Source: Malurus cyaneus samueli (taxonomy: Eukaryota; Chordata; Aves; Passeriformes; Maluridae). Taken from it: 64,000 bases of DNA. Position 1 is the stretch's first letter; every line of letters begins with the position of its first letter. Positions 46,990-59,330 of the stretch are shown piece after piece. The stretch lies in NCBI GenBank assembly GCA_009741485.1, contig CM019219.1:31963280-32027279 (forward strand), read 5' to 3'. The position numbers and the translations under genes are program-made. The notes below the pieces were generated by a model. The model made no database searches. It was not told the origin of the DNA and saw nothing but the letters and a program-made list of their open reading frames with translations.

Positions 46990-49900
46990 CCCTACACCTT
47001 TCCAGCCTCTCAGTCCCTCACATCAGCACCAACACCCACACACTGCCCAGCCCAGCGACTCCTCTGGCTTTAGGAGCAATCCCTTCCTCTCCCCAGGCAG
47101 TTTTTCACCTGGATGCAGATCACTGTCTGAACACCTGTGGTACAGCATGGGATGAAAGCATTGAGGACCATCCCCCTTTGGCAGCTGTGCTATAGCAGAG
47201 CTCTCAATTAACACTGGCACGATCACAGGCCACATTCCTTCCCACGTTCAGCTCAGCCACAACTTAATTATCAAAAGGGGTCACATCAAGTGCAGGATTT
47301 TAAGCAAAGCATAACATAAAACCTCAAATCACTGCTCCTAATTCTCATTTCAGTATTTCCTTTGTCAGCTGTCACAAGTTGTGCATTTCAGTTACAAGCT
47401 GTGTTTTGTTTCCAGTTTTTCTCATCATTTTAGGTACTACTTACTGGGATTAGACTCCTATTTCAAGGCAAACCATATCCCAAGGCAACTGATACTTCAA
47501 ACCAAGTAGATCAACACAAAGAGCGCCAGCAGCCATAAATGCTTTGCCCTCATGAGCCAGGATTTTTGACCAGCACTAGCAAGGTCTGGAACAGGAAAAG
47601 TCACCAGAAAAGCAGATTATTCCTCCTAAATACAAATGAATCAACAGTGCAGCACCACCTCATCAATGTTTTAAAGGATATGCACCAAGATGCAGAATCC
47701 CGTTCCTGCTCTCATTGTGTCATCCTGTCAGGGTCATAAACAGCGGGACTGCAGCCAGATAAATCTCTGCCACAGTCTTTTTATATGTAAAGTAATATGT
47801 TTCTGTAAGTCCCTCTTACCCCCCAAAAATTTAGAACTCTACATCTAGCTTATCCAGGAAAAAAACAAAGGAAAATGTATAATAGATTTTTCAATATACT
47901 TCCGAAATACCAAAAAAATAAAGCCCAACCAAGAAAAAGAAGACTTTAGAACTTCTTAGTTCCCATTCATGCTACAGCAGAGAAGCAGCTCCCCAGCAGC
48001 TCCCAGGAAGTAGTACCTCTTTTGGTTCCTGGCTTGCCCATAAAAAGATCCAAAGCAGATGACTTGGGCTCCTCACTGGGAGCTGAAACCCTCTCCACTA
48101 AGAGTAGCAGGACTGATGTTTTTTAGGCTTTCTCCTGTAAAAAAATGGGGATGAACAGAAGGGTGCCTTTATCTATTCCTGCCTGGCACTGTCCTCTCTC
48201 AGCCCCATTGTGCTGTTTCACTGAAGCTCACCACCATTTCCTAGAGCAGCCAGGTCATTACAGCTTGTGTATCCACAGAAAAGCCACTTTCCAGAAGGTG
48301 TATGTAGCGTTTCCCTCCTATCCAAGATGCCAAGCAGGACAGGTATTTTCCAACCCAAATACCAAATGGCACAGCCAGGGCTTGCTCTTAACCCAGATGG
48401 GGGATGGTGAATGCACAGGTGGGGATCCTGTGTGCATAGGGTCTCTCTTTAACTGTTATTTTTGGTGTGAGGTGGAGAATATCCTCATCTTCTACCTCCT
48501 TCTCCTTAACTTGTTCATTGCCTTTGGACTCAGCTCTCAATAGAGAAATGGCAGCTCCAAATACTAAAACTTTGCTTTTGACATTACCAGACAGAAACAG
48601 GCAAAACTCCCCTGCCAAAACCGAAAAGCTTTTACAAAATATGGGGCTGAGTTCCTTCCATTTGTTCTCTGCTTTGCAGGTTTTCGAGGACTACACTTGG
48701 AAGCTCCAAGGGCTTTTTTCAGCAATGGAGGTTATTGCCATCCAGTGCTTTCCATCTGCTGTGACTCATTTGGACTCACACAGCAGTGATTAATCACGGG
48801 ACTCCGGGAGCTCTGGCTTTAAGGAAAAGCACAAAGAATTACAGATTTTGCAGGGAAAAGAAGAGTTGGCAGAGAACCGCTCCAAGGGCTTGTGTAAAGG
48901 AACCAGGCTGAGGAAACACACCCACCCCCCAGACTTTCTTCACACAGTTCCTTCTCTGTTGAAATACTTGCTTTCTCTTCCTTCATTATCTAAAACAGAA
49001 AGGAAGGCACTAAATAGAACCTGTTATTCTGAGAAGAAGGGACAAACCAGACGAGTTTGAACCACAAATAAAAGCCTGAGCAAGCTGTCCTCAAAAATTT
49101 GGGTGAGCTAATAGCTGATGTGTAGGAAAGAGAGAAGGAATAGAAGAGGAAGATCATATAATCCAATATTTTAATTTAAAGCCTGGAAAGTCAGACAGGG
49201 ATCACTGCTTTCCTGCTCACTGGATTGTGTGCTATTGCAAACCTTACAATTCTTTTTTTAGGTCACAAAAAGCACCAGGCAGCACCTCCTCACACGTGAT
49301 CTCGTCTCAGCTTCACGCTCACAGCCCAGAACTTTTAAGCCAGGCTGTGGATTTCAATGAGGCGTGCAGCAGCAGCCAGTCGCTGTGGCCAAGAGTGGCG
49401 CGGGTTGGGATTAATCAAAGTCACAAGGCCACAGGGGGAGAAGTGGCAAGTACAGCTACTGTGACTCCCACCACAAGGTCTTTCTTCATCATACCACTGA
49501 ACACAACCCACGCCCAGAGTTGTGGGCATCTGAATAGTTGCCCTCTGCCCTCTTCTACAAAAGGCTAAAAATACAGCCAGAGACTCAGTCTCTCTTTTCC
49601 GCTGTCCCAGCTAAGTCTGGGATTTTAACAGCTGGGAGCAAGTTGCCCAGTGTGGTGTTCACCCCTTGTTTGCTCCAAATCTGACAGGAGACCCACAGCA
49701 AAATTCCCAAGACTCTTCCAGCATTTCTTCACCTTCCAATTTTATAAAGCAAAAACATGCTTCCCACCAGGAAAAAAACCCACCAGGTTTGTGGCATGAG
49801 GAGGGCAAATAGCTACAATTCAACATCTTTGGATTTCACAAGAGGATTCCCAGCCAGCAACCTCCTTTTCTGTGTCCTTCCCGGTGCCCCCACAATGGGG

Positions 49901-52900
49901 AAACATTGGAGCATCTCCTCAAAACAGCAAACACAGGCAATAGAGGTGCTTTATGAATTCCATGGGCAGTGCTGACTAGTTAAGTATTGGCAGCCTGTTT
50001 TTCCATGGCAGTCACAATTTTCATGATTATCACTTGATGTGCATCTTAACACTTGCTCTTCACAGGGGGGGAAAAATAAAAATTTTCAATAAAGGCTTAT
50101 TTTAACCATCAGATAATAAATCCTGGCACTAAGAAAGTCAGCATCATGTACCCACACATGCTCAGCTATTGCCAGGAAATAGCTGGAGAAAAACTCACCA
50201 TTCTGCTGAGCTTTGTTTGCCATGGTGAATATCAAAGGAGAAACAAAACTCTTCTTATCCTTCCCCAGGGAAGGGCAGAGAGGCGTAGGAGTTAGCATTC
50301 AACCTTGGACATTGCAACCCAGCCAGCTGCAGAACAAAACCATGGCTGAGCCCATGGGAAAGAGAGAGGGGGGAAAAAAGCAAAAAACACTCTGTGAAGA
50401 GCAGTAAATGACATTCCTGGCTTAACACACTGGGTCACATTTATCCTTTGTAGAAGCACAGTGAGAAAAACTGAACCAAGACCTCTCAGGCACCTGCCAC
50501 AAACCAGCTGAGAAAAAAAAACCTTCCCCATTTCCCTTCAGATGCCTAGTGCAATGCCCTTTAAAATTTATCCAACAGCTGCTTCCCCTCAGGTTGTAAT
50601 TCACATGCTCAGCTGCAGCTGATCTATCTCTATGCTCCTTTAGTGAGACAAGGTTCAGAGCCATGTTCTGGCCTTGCTAACACATCTGCAAATGAGACTT
50701 AATTAACCTCAAGAGGTTTGAAAGCTGGTTTTTTTCCATAAAAATGAGGATTAGCAGGTTTGAGCTGCTCCTGTTTCACAGGGAGGCTTAGAAAGCAAGC
50801 AGGTTTTGTTCTTATTTGGTTTTCCTGTTTCTGCCTGGGGCAATCAGAAGATATGTGGAATTTGTAGTGATTTCTAATAAATGTGTCTGGATTTCCCCAG
50901 CATGCTCTGAACAGCTGTTCCTGCTGGCAATGATGATTCTTCTTACAGGTGTCCACACAAAACAGATGATTTCCTGGGTGAACCTGGACCTTCTCTCTCC
51001 CTGAGACCTATGGGTTCTGTACCAGGAGAGTCGTCCCCATGTCACACACCATTTCTTATTCCACAACACACCTTTCAAATGAGACCCACCACAACTGGAG
51101 CAGCCAAGGTGGAGAAGTGTGTTCCATCCTTCCAGGCTGCCAGGATGCAGCAGTGCCATTGCCTAGAGGTGGATCTTCCAGAGGTCCAGCTGCAGGGCTT
51201 GGCTGACCCTATGGACATCCTAGTGAAATCCCCAGATTTCTGAGCAGATACTGGTTCTCTGTCCTTTATCTGCTCAGGTGCTTTTATTCAGATTCTTCTT
51301 TGGAAAGGCCCTTCTCCATTATGAGCAAGTCTCCAAAGGTCCTGGTGCCCACATTGTGTGTAAAATAGCGAGGATTTGGTTATCACCAAGCCAGAAAGGT
51401 CTCCGGGCACAGTTTTATCTTCCTTTTGTGAACACACCCACAAGGCAACTGCATGACTTTTAGGGGGTTATCAGAAGCCACCCAGGAACTGAGTGGTGTT
51501 CAGTGGAACTGTTGCATGCCTGAGCTGATGCTGGAAGGGGCTTCCCTGCCCTCTTTCAACCCTTCTGTTTCCCTGCTGAGGAACAGACTGACCCCGAACA
51601 GACCCAGGGGGATCCAAATCTAAACTCCCCCTGCAATGGAAAGGCAATAAAAGATAAGATTTCAGGCTCACATTACTGCAAGTGACACGAAGGGAGGGAG
51701 AGCGAATATGTGCCAGGGACAGAAAGAGCATAAAATGGTCCTTTCCTGCCTTAGTTGGATTTAAGCAACTCAATGAAATGGCAGGGCAACAAAAAGATGA
51801 GACACAAATAACACATTAGGGCAAGGAAATAATCTGCATCACTAAACCTCACTGATGAGAGCATTCAGCACAAGGACCCTCTTCCAACCTAAGGCTTCTT
51901 AAAGATTTCATCAACATTTGAGAACACCTTGATAAAACCACACCATCTCACAAACATCTTGATGCCAAAGGTTTGGCTTAGATATTAATAAGTCACTGCT
52001 GCCAGAATTTATTTTCATACTCTTAAGACCATTTAGTGATGCTCTGGGTGAGGAGCAGGAGAGGACACCCTGCAGCAGAGACCACACTGGTCTGTGCTGT
52101 GGCCCTGTGTGGTGTTTCCCAAGTAAAACCCAGTGGGCACCCCAGCTGAATAGCTGAGTACCCAAAAACCTGAGTCGATCCTCGGGTTTTCTGGGTGTGG
52201 AGAACTTCTCACTACAAAGTGATTCTCACTTCCTTCTATTTGGAGGTGAGAGAAGAAGTTTTGCAAGACATTTCCTTTCCCGCTGGAGCCCAGACTGTGT
52301 AACTGGTGCCATTTAGCACAATCAACTCCTTTTTGCTGGGGTTTTCTCTTCATTCACAGGTCAGAAAGAAAAGGAGCTATACTTGATTGATCCTAAATAG
52401 AGTTGTCTTCTTGAATGGTGTGTTGGGAGAATGGAATGGTCAGACAGGGAATTTTTCATGTTTGTAGAGAGCAGGGAGACCTGGATTTTACCCAGTTGAG
52501 GATGTGCTGGCCTTGCTGAGATGCTGACATGCACCTGATGGCACTTTTTCACTGCAGGGCTGCTCCAGAGCCAATGACACTGGTATAAACTCACTTTCAG
52601 CCTGTGTGTGATCCCCCCTCTTCTCACTTGCCTTTTGTCCTCCGTGACAGAACCTTCAAAAGCCAAACCAGAGAGCACAAGGCTTCCCGCTCACCTGGGA
52701 GAGCAGAAGACTGGCCTTGCTGGGATGGGGTACATCAGAGGTTTTTCTACCTATGTCACACTTTAAGGCTTGACAGCCTCTCTTCTCATCAGAAATTCCC
52801 CTGGCTTGGCTGCTCTTATCATATCAGAAGCAAATCTTTCACATTGCAGGTTTGGAAAGTGTTTGCAATGATTAAAAATAAACCAACTTCTTTATTTCAC

Positions 52901-54685
52901 CCTCAGCAGTTTTAGAGAAGTGGAATTGAAAAAGGAACAGAAAATGAGGTGTGGGGTCATTTGAAGATCCTGCACATGTTTTGGAGGGGTGCTGAAGGAG
53001 GCAGTGAGGGAAGGGTGAGTGGAGTGCAGTCAGAAGCACATTGGCTGTGAGCACCGAGTTTCCCACTGAGCTCTCATGCTCATTATGGAGGCTTATTGTA
53101 ATTACACCTGCTGCAAAAGTGGGAAAAGATCCACTGAAAATCTCTCTGGAGAGCTCAAATGATGGGATGTGCTGGGGCTGCAGGAAAGCAGATGCAGAAA
53201 CCAGCCATGTCCACAGATCATGAATAAAAACAAGGCCAAGTATCAGTTCTCCATGGAGAGCAGAACCCCTTCCTCGGGTGCTGAGCTGATGGCAAACCCT
53301 GCTGGCTTAGGGACAGCCCTTTCCCTGCTGTTTGCCAGCTGCCATCTCCTGCAGTCCCTGGGTCCTGTCGCCAGGGCCACCGTTTGGGCTTGCTGCCCTC
53401 TTTGTGGGTAATTGGCTTTTTCTTCTTCGATGGCAACACCCTCCCCTCGACAGCTGATGCACCAGGGCTGTGCATCGTGTTTTGGGTCTGGATAGCCCTG
53501 GCAGGGCTCAGCAGAGACAAGAGCACATGGAGGTGAGACAAGGGTTGGGCAGGGAGCAGACAGGAGCTTTTTGGGGTTAATCCATAACAGAGATGGGGAA
53601 GGAGGAACAGAGAAAGCAGATGTGGGGTCTGGCAGCGCTCGTTTTCCCCCTCCAAGCTGCAGGGCCAGCTCGGCTCCCTGGGAGAGGAACCCTCCAGTAA
53701 GGGCTGCAGTGGTGAAACTGGGACCAGTACGGAAAGAGGCGAGGGGGCGGCGGGCGGCCGACAGATGGCAGCAGGAGCCCGGTGAGAGGAGCAGCTGCAT
53801 CCCAGGGCTCTGAAAACGGGTTAAACCCACGGAATTTCGCAGTTTGGCTTTTTTACAGCCTTCTTTGGCATAGGACCCATCAGCGGCAGAGAGGGTGGAA
53901 CATCCCGTTGATGGTTACAAGGAGAGATGTTTCCCAGTAGGAGGGAATAGAAATGTTTCATTATTCATAGAAGCTTAAAAAAATATATAAAGAACTAAAA
54001 AAGTTTCAACTCTCAAGTTCTACATTCCACAGAAAAACAGGGCAGCCTTGGCACAGAGGATGGAAACTCCCTTGTGAGGTTTATGTGGGAAAGTTCAAAA
54101 GGAAAAGTCCAAGGACAGGTGTATCAGTGATTAAAAACGGCATTCAGCCCTTGGAAGGTAATGAGGATTTTCACAGTCACCCTCCTGACACCACTCTATA
54201 GCCAGGGAATCATTAAAGCCCCTGAAAATGCTTTCTTTGGGAAGGCCAGATGTGGGTTATGGGAAACAGGAGCTTCTGGGATGGCAGTTTATGCACCCAC
54301 ACCCGCTCTGCTCCCAGCTCCGGGGTTATATGCCCACACCCTGGCACTGATATAAACCTGCTTCCTCTTTAGAGAGTGGGGGAAATTGTTAGTAATTGTT
54401 TATGATCCACCGGGGATTTCCTTTGGGAAAAGGGAAAAAAGGGGAATTGTAAAGTCTTCTGCCAATAAATTGGATCCTTTGGGGTCTTTTTTTCTCACTC
54501 AGCATCCACATGAGGCATTTTGTTTTAAACAAGCTTTGGAGACTCAAAAAGGTGCAGAAATAGCAATGCTTTATTATGCCGAAGGAAAAGTGGAAGTTAG
54601 CCTGTTCCCTGAGGATCGGGAGATAGGCTTTTAACTCTTACCAGCTCAAAGGGCTTTAGATAATGTAGAGAGAAAAGAGATTTTA
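46990..54685. other. Intergenic, no gene recognised
   Basis: No coding, RNA or mobile feature can be supported over these 7.7 kb. The longest open frames are under 150 codons, lack family resemblance, and overlap frames on the other strand. Confidence 0.5.
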
Positions 54686-54740
54686 GGGTTGGAACCAGGT
54701 GATCTTTTAGTTTTTTTCCAACCCAAACTATTCTGATCCT
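54686..54740 (+). mobile_element. CR1 LINE 3' tail remnant
   Basis: Reads GGTTGGAACCAGGTGATCTT, TTTTTTTCCAACCCAAACTA, TTCTGAT, a degenerate final stretch of CR1. Confidence 0.7.
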
Positions 54741-55392
54741 AAAGACTACAAAGGAAATCTTGGTCCTTTCCAGTTACCCATGGGAAGAATGCAAGCCCCA
54801 GTTGCCTTATGTTTGATTAACAAGGAATTTATACCCTTTGTTGCTTACAGAGTAGGTTTTCAACCATCCCAAAAAGGGACCATTTGAGGATTTCATTTGA
54901 GGATGTGATTGTAGTGGGTCGGGAAGCTGCTGGCAGGGCAAAAAGTGGAGCTGGTGTTGGTGACTGCAGGGGACATTTTTCGTGGGAAAAGCTGAGGTCA
55001 CGTGCAGGGGAGAGAATGAACAGGAGGAGCCGCTCAGGGGTGGCACTGGGGCTTTTCCTAAACACTTCCATCACTTCCATATCGATTCACCACCAGGGAC
55101 CAGTGGACAGAACTCAGCCTGAAACAGGCTCCTGAATGGCGCTCAAGGAATGGGCCATTATTCCCAAAGTGTGAATGGTTCGGGCATTATCCCGTGTCCA
55201 CGAGTGTACCAGAAACCCCAGAGAACCCCACCAACTGCTGGCAAATGCTATTTTTGCCAAACTTTTTTGGGAGTGCAGTGGAAGATCCCCTTCACCGTCC
55301 TGCACTGGGAGTTATCCCCACTACAGACCTCACACTGATCTTTGATCTTGTTGGAGACAATTTCGTTTCTTCAGGAAAAAAAGGGAATAATT

Positions 55393-55593
55393 TGATATTG
55401 GGAAGAAGTTCTTCCCTGTGAGGGTGGGGAGTCCCTGGCACAGGGTGCCCGGAGAAGCAGTGGCTGCCTTATCCCTGGAAGTGTTCAAGGCCACGTTGGA
55501 GGGGCTTGGAGCACTCTGTGATAGTGGAACGTGTCCCTGCTCATGGCAGGGGGTGGAACGAGATGATCATAAAGGTTCCTGCCAACACAAACC
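55393..55593 (+). mobile_element. CR1 LINE 3' fragment
   Basis: Reads GGGAAGAAGTTCTTCCCTGT, GGTGCCCGGAGAAGCAG, CCCTGGAAGTGTTCAAGGCC and CATGGCAGGGGGTGGAACG, the standard CR1 end. Confidence 0.88.
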
Positions 55594-55784
55594 AGACTGG
55601 AACTCCCTGATCTCTCCCCACATTAATTTTGCATCGTTTCTCTCTTTCTGCTCCCAGCAGATGGAGCCACTGGTGTTTAAAAAAGATGGAAGTGGTTTGG
55701 GACGTGGATCAGTCCTGCTTCTCACTGAGTTAAATGTTTTTAAAACTGAGAAGACGACATTGTGTAATAATCTGTGATGAAGAT

Positions 55785-56245
55785 TTAGTCTCCTACAGAT
55801 TACCTCAAATTTACCCTCAAAATTAATTTGGTCCTCTACAGTTTAGCACAGATGTTACAAGTAAAAGAACCCTGACTACCTCCACCTTATCCCCAAAATG
55901 TTAATTTTGTCCCCTTCAGATTGTCCACGTTTTACCACTAAAAAAAAACCTGCTGATTACCTTCGGATTGCCATAGAAATTTTCATTGTCCCCTACAGAT
56001 CATCTCGCATCTTACCCCCGAAATATTCACTGTGCCTTACAGCTTACCTAAAGTTTTCTACCCAATCTTTTCCTACCTATCCACTGTTGATAACCCCATT
56101 TTTACCTCAAATCATTCATTCTCTTCCCTACAGAAGAACTCAAATTTTTCCTCCCCCCGTAATTTTAATTTTGTCTCCTACAGATTAAGTAGATTTTATC
56201 ACCCAAAACCTACTGATTAGCTCCATCTTATACCAAAATTGTTGA
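55785..56245. repeat. Degenerate tandem array (about 40-45 bp unit)
   Basis: At least seven diverged copies of a unit built around TCCCCTACAGATTACCTC followed by TTTTACC and AAAATTTTAATTTTG. Copies start near 55785, 55830, 55910, 55989, 56033, 56122 and 56174. Spacings of about 45 or about 79 bp indicate a basic unit near 40-45 bp with some units decayed. It is AT- and pyrimidine-rich and non-coding. Confidence 0.7.
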
Positions 56246-57322
56246 AGCGGAAGAGATGGCATAATTTTTTTTATCATGCCAATGTCCTGGGCAGATGCTG
56301 CCCTGGTGACTACAAAGGAAAAACCCAATGGGGGCTTTTTAAAATTGAAGCCCGACCCGGTCACTGCTTCATCATCAATTCGAAGCGAGGGTGTGAAGCC
56401 AGCAGCAGATGCCTTTATTCCCCGAAAACCCGGAGCATCCTGTTGCTATAGTGACACGTCGCCCTTTCCTTGCTCCTGATGTCACTGTGGGGACGGGTGC
56501 TTTGCTTCCTCCCGCACACTCCCATGTGCAGCACAGGGAGCGAGGAGAACGATCCCTGTTATCCCTGGGGAAGAGGAATGGGCGACGAAGGGAATGTGAT
56601 CCCGCAGCTAGTGAAGGGCGGAGGAAACACAACTCCCTGCCTCTGCCGCCGCCTCTCACGGCAGTTTGAGGGGTGGAGAAGACACTTTGTTCCTCCCCGT
56701 GCCAGCTTTACTTATTGATGAAGCAGGAAGGTGATCTCTGTCCCGAGCCCACGTGTGCGTGCAGAGCAGGCAGAGAGCACCCCCCGGGCTCAGACTGTGC
56801 CCCACAGCGGGGAATGTCCTCCCTCTGCTCCTGCTGCCCCCTGGCACCACGGCAAAAGCATCCTACAAAGGCAGTGACACCCCACTAGCATGGGTTTTGG
56901 ACTGCTCACCAGTCTCTCTCTGCCCTCATCTCAAAATTATTTACATATTAGGGTTGTATTTTCACCAAGATCTCCTTTGTCCGCGAAATCTGAGGCAGAG
57001 TGCCCTGTTTTAGTTGAAATACAAGCGAGGAGCTTAAAATGCTTCACCATGTCTCAAAACCCCACAAAACTCCCACAGTGTGCAGCCAGCCAGACTTATC
57101 CGCTCTTTCATGACATGATCAACCTGACAGCCTGCACAGGCCTGATCCTGCCAGTTGTGGGCTTACTTTATTTAGGCAGAGTTTCCGAGATGCTGCCCTT
57201 TGCCTCAGCTCCATCAGCAATGCTGCAGCAGCCAGAGCCCTGAAGTTACCAAAGTTATCCTGCCTTTCTGCAGCTGGATTGAGGAGTTGCTGGCTGTGGG
57301 TGCCTGCTAAAAACAGGAAAAG

Positions 57323-57410
57323 TAGATGGATGGGTGGATGGATGGATGGATGGATGGATGGATGGATGGATGGATGGATGGATGGATGGATGGATGGACG
57401 TGTGGATGGG
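57323..57410. repeat. (GATG)n tetranucleotide microsatellite
   Basis: About 20 units of GATG, nearly perfect, directly joined to a GAAG array. Frames across it (GWMD repeats) are repeat artefacts. Confidence 0.97.
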
Positions 57411-57544
57411 AGGAAGGAAGGAAGGAAGGAAGGAAGGAAGGAAGGAAGGAAGGAAGGAAGGAAGGAAGGAAGGAAGGAAGGAAGGAAGGAAGGAAGGAAG
57501 GAAGGAAGGAAGGAAGGAAGGAAGGAAGGAAGGAAGGAAGGAAG
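57411..57544. repeat. (GAAG)n tetranucleotide microsatellite
   Basis: About 33 perfect units of GAAG, a pure purine strand over 130 bp. Frames across it (KEGR, or PSFL on the other strand) are artefacts. Confidence 0.97.
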
Positions 57545-58439
57545 CTACACCATGAACATCACACCCAGGCTGTCCTGCCTTGCTGTTTTTGTGCCAACTG
57601 TGCCACCAGCCACTGGCACTCTCCATTCAAACCCATCCCCATCACCTTGGCTCACAGGAAGCCACTGAGGAACAATGCTGGTCATTGCACTCAAATGCCC
57701 AGAAAACCTGCATTTCACTGCCTATGACACATGCGTAGCAGAAAAGCTATGCCAGGAATGTGAAAGAAAGCTAAAAGTTTTTTAGGGGACTAGTTTTTTG
57801 ATCCCTCTCTGCTTGCAGAGCCAGATGTCTTTCAGCTCCTTGGTGTCTAACATTACAGACCCCTGAGGAAGCTGGATTAATTTCTGCACTTCAGCCAAAA
57901 TAGCCATTTCTGTAGGATTTAGTGCTGCAGACCCTAAGCCTGTCCTGCAGGGACAGTGACAGCCGGTGTTCCCCAGTGGGAGTGCTCCCAGTGGGATGCT
58001 CTCACTCCATGCCCTCTTGGAGCACACAGATGTGAACTCACCAGCACAACACACCACAGTGGGACCAGTCCCCCCACAGGTCCTGTATGGGGACAAAGTG
58101 GAGTTTGGGGAGAATGGCGCTGACCTTGGAGCCAGTTTTAGCTGAGGATAACAAAGAGGAACCTTCCCACAAGGTGGTCACAGAGATGAAGCCAGGTGCC
58201 TCACATGATGGGATGGTGAGAGCCAGCACAAGAGAGGTTTGGAGTGGATATAAGGAAAAGCATTTTCTCCAGTACAACAGTGAGCAAAGAGAGGTTGTAC
58301 TAGCTCCATCCTTGGAGGTTTACTGGATAAAGCCCTGAGCACCCCAATGTGACCCTGCTTGGGGAGGAAACTACAGCCCAAATCCAGCCCCCAGAGTGGA
58401 TTCACCCATTTTTGCGGGGTGTCTGAGTGCTCCCAGGCC

Positions 58440-59330
58440 CGCATTTCCCCCTTTTCCTCACCCCAGCGCCCAGGCTGCCCTTCCAGCGATGCCGGGGCTG
58501 GTGCCGGCAGCTCCCGGGTTCCCGGGTGCGTGCGTGTCGGTGGGGCAGCGGGGGCTGGCCCGGACCCTGCCCGGCCGCCCCGGGACGCCCCCCGCCGCTG
58601 CCCCGGGAGGGAGGAAGGAAGGAAGGAAGGAGGGAGGGGGAGGGAAGAGGGAGGGAGGGAATCAGGGAAGGAGGGAGGGAGGATGACAGCACCGTGAAGA
58701 AAAGCAGGGGACCCGCTGCTCTCTCTCCTCCCGCACGGCAGGACCGGGTGAGCTCGTCCCGCCGCCGGGTAGGTGCAGCGGGGGCCGGGACTGACGGGGC
58801 CGGAGCCGGAGCTCAGCCGGTGGCCGGGACCGGCGCGATGGGCAGCGGGAGCCCCGGGGCGAGGGGGAGGATGGCGGCGGGGGTCGGGCCTATCCCGGCG
58901 CGGCGGGAGTTGCGGGAAGTTGGGCGTGCGAAGAGGGGCCGCGGCCCCGAACTCCCCCCCAGGTATGGGGAGCGGGGCCGGCGAGGAGCCGGGGGGCTCG
59001 GTGGTCGCATCCCCCCGCGGGGCGGCCCCGGGTTCCGGCGGCTCCTTTGTGCGCCCTCCGGACTCGGCCACTCCTTTGTCTCGGTGCGGGGCTCCCCGCC
59101 GCCCGCTCCCGCAGCGGGGCAGCGCCAGCGGTGCCTCCCTTCCTCCCCTGCTTCCCTCCCCTCGGCGGACAGCCGGATCCCAGCACCCTGCCGCCGAAAG
59201 TCCTCCCCGCACATGACTGCTCAGCAGCTGTCCCCGTGCCTTTCTTTCGGGGGAAAAAACGGGTAAAAAAATCAATGGAACGGGATCGAGCTCTGCGGCG
59301 GCAGCAACGAGCCTCCGTCCGGAGCGAAGC
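58440..59330. promoter_or_regulatory. CpG island, probable promoter of the next gene downstream
   Basis: About 900 bp of very GC- and CpG-rich sequence (for example 58740-59110). Long open frames occur on both strands, as expected for this composition. In human the next gene after PSAP is CHST3, in the CDH23 direction, with non-coding first exons, so this may be its promoter and first exon. A donor-like CCCCCAG/GTATGG is at 58957-58969. No CHST3 coding sequence is in the window. Confidence 0.5.

Noticed and set aside
57255..57727. Open frames with KEGR, GWMD or PSFL repeats
   Set aside because: They are translations of the tetranucleotide microsatellite.
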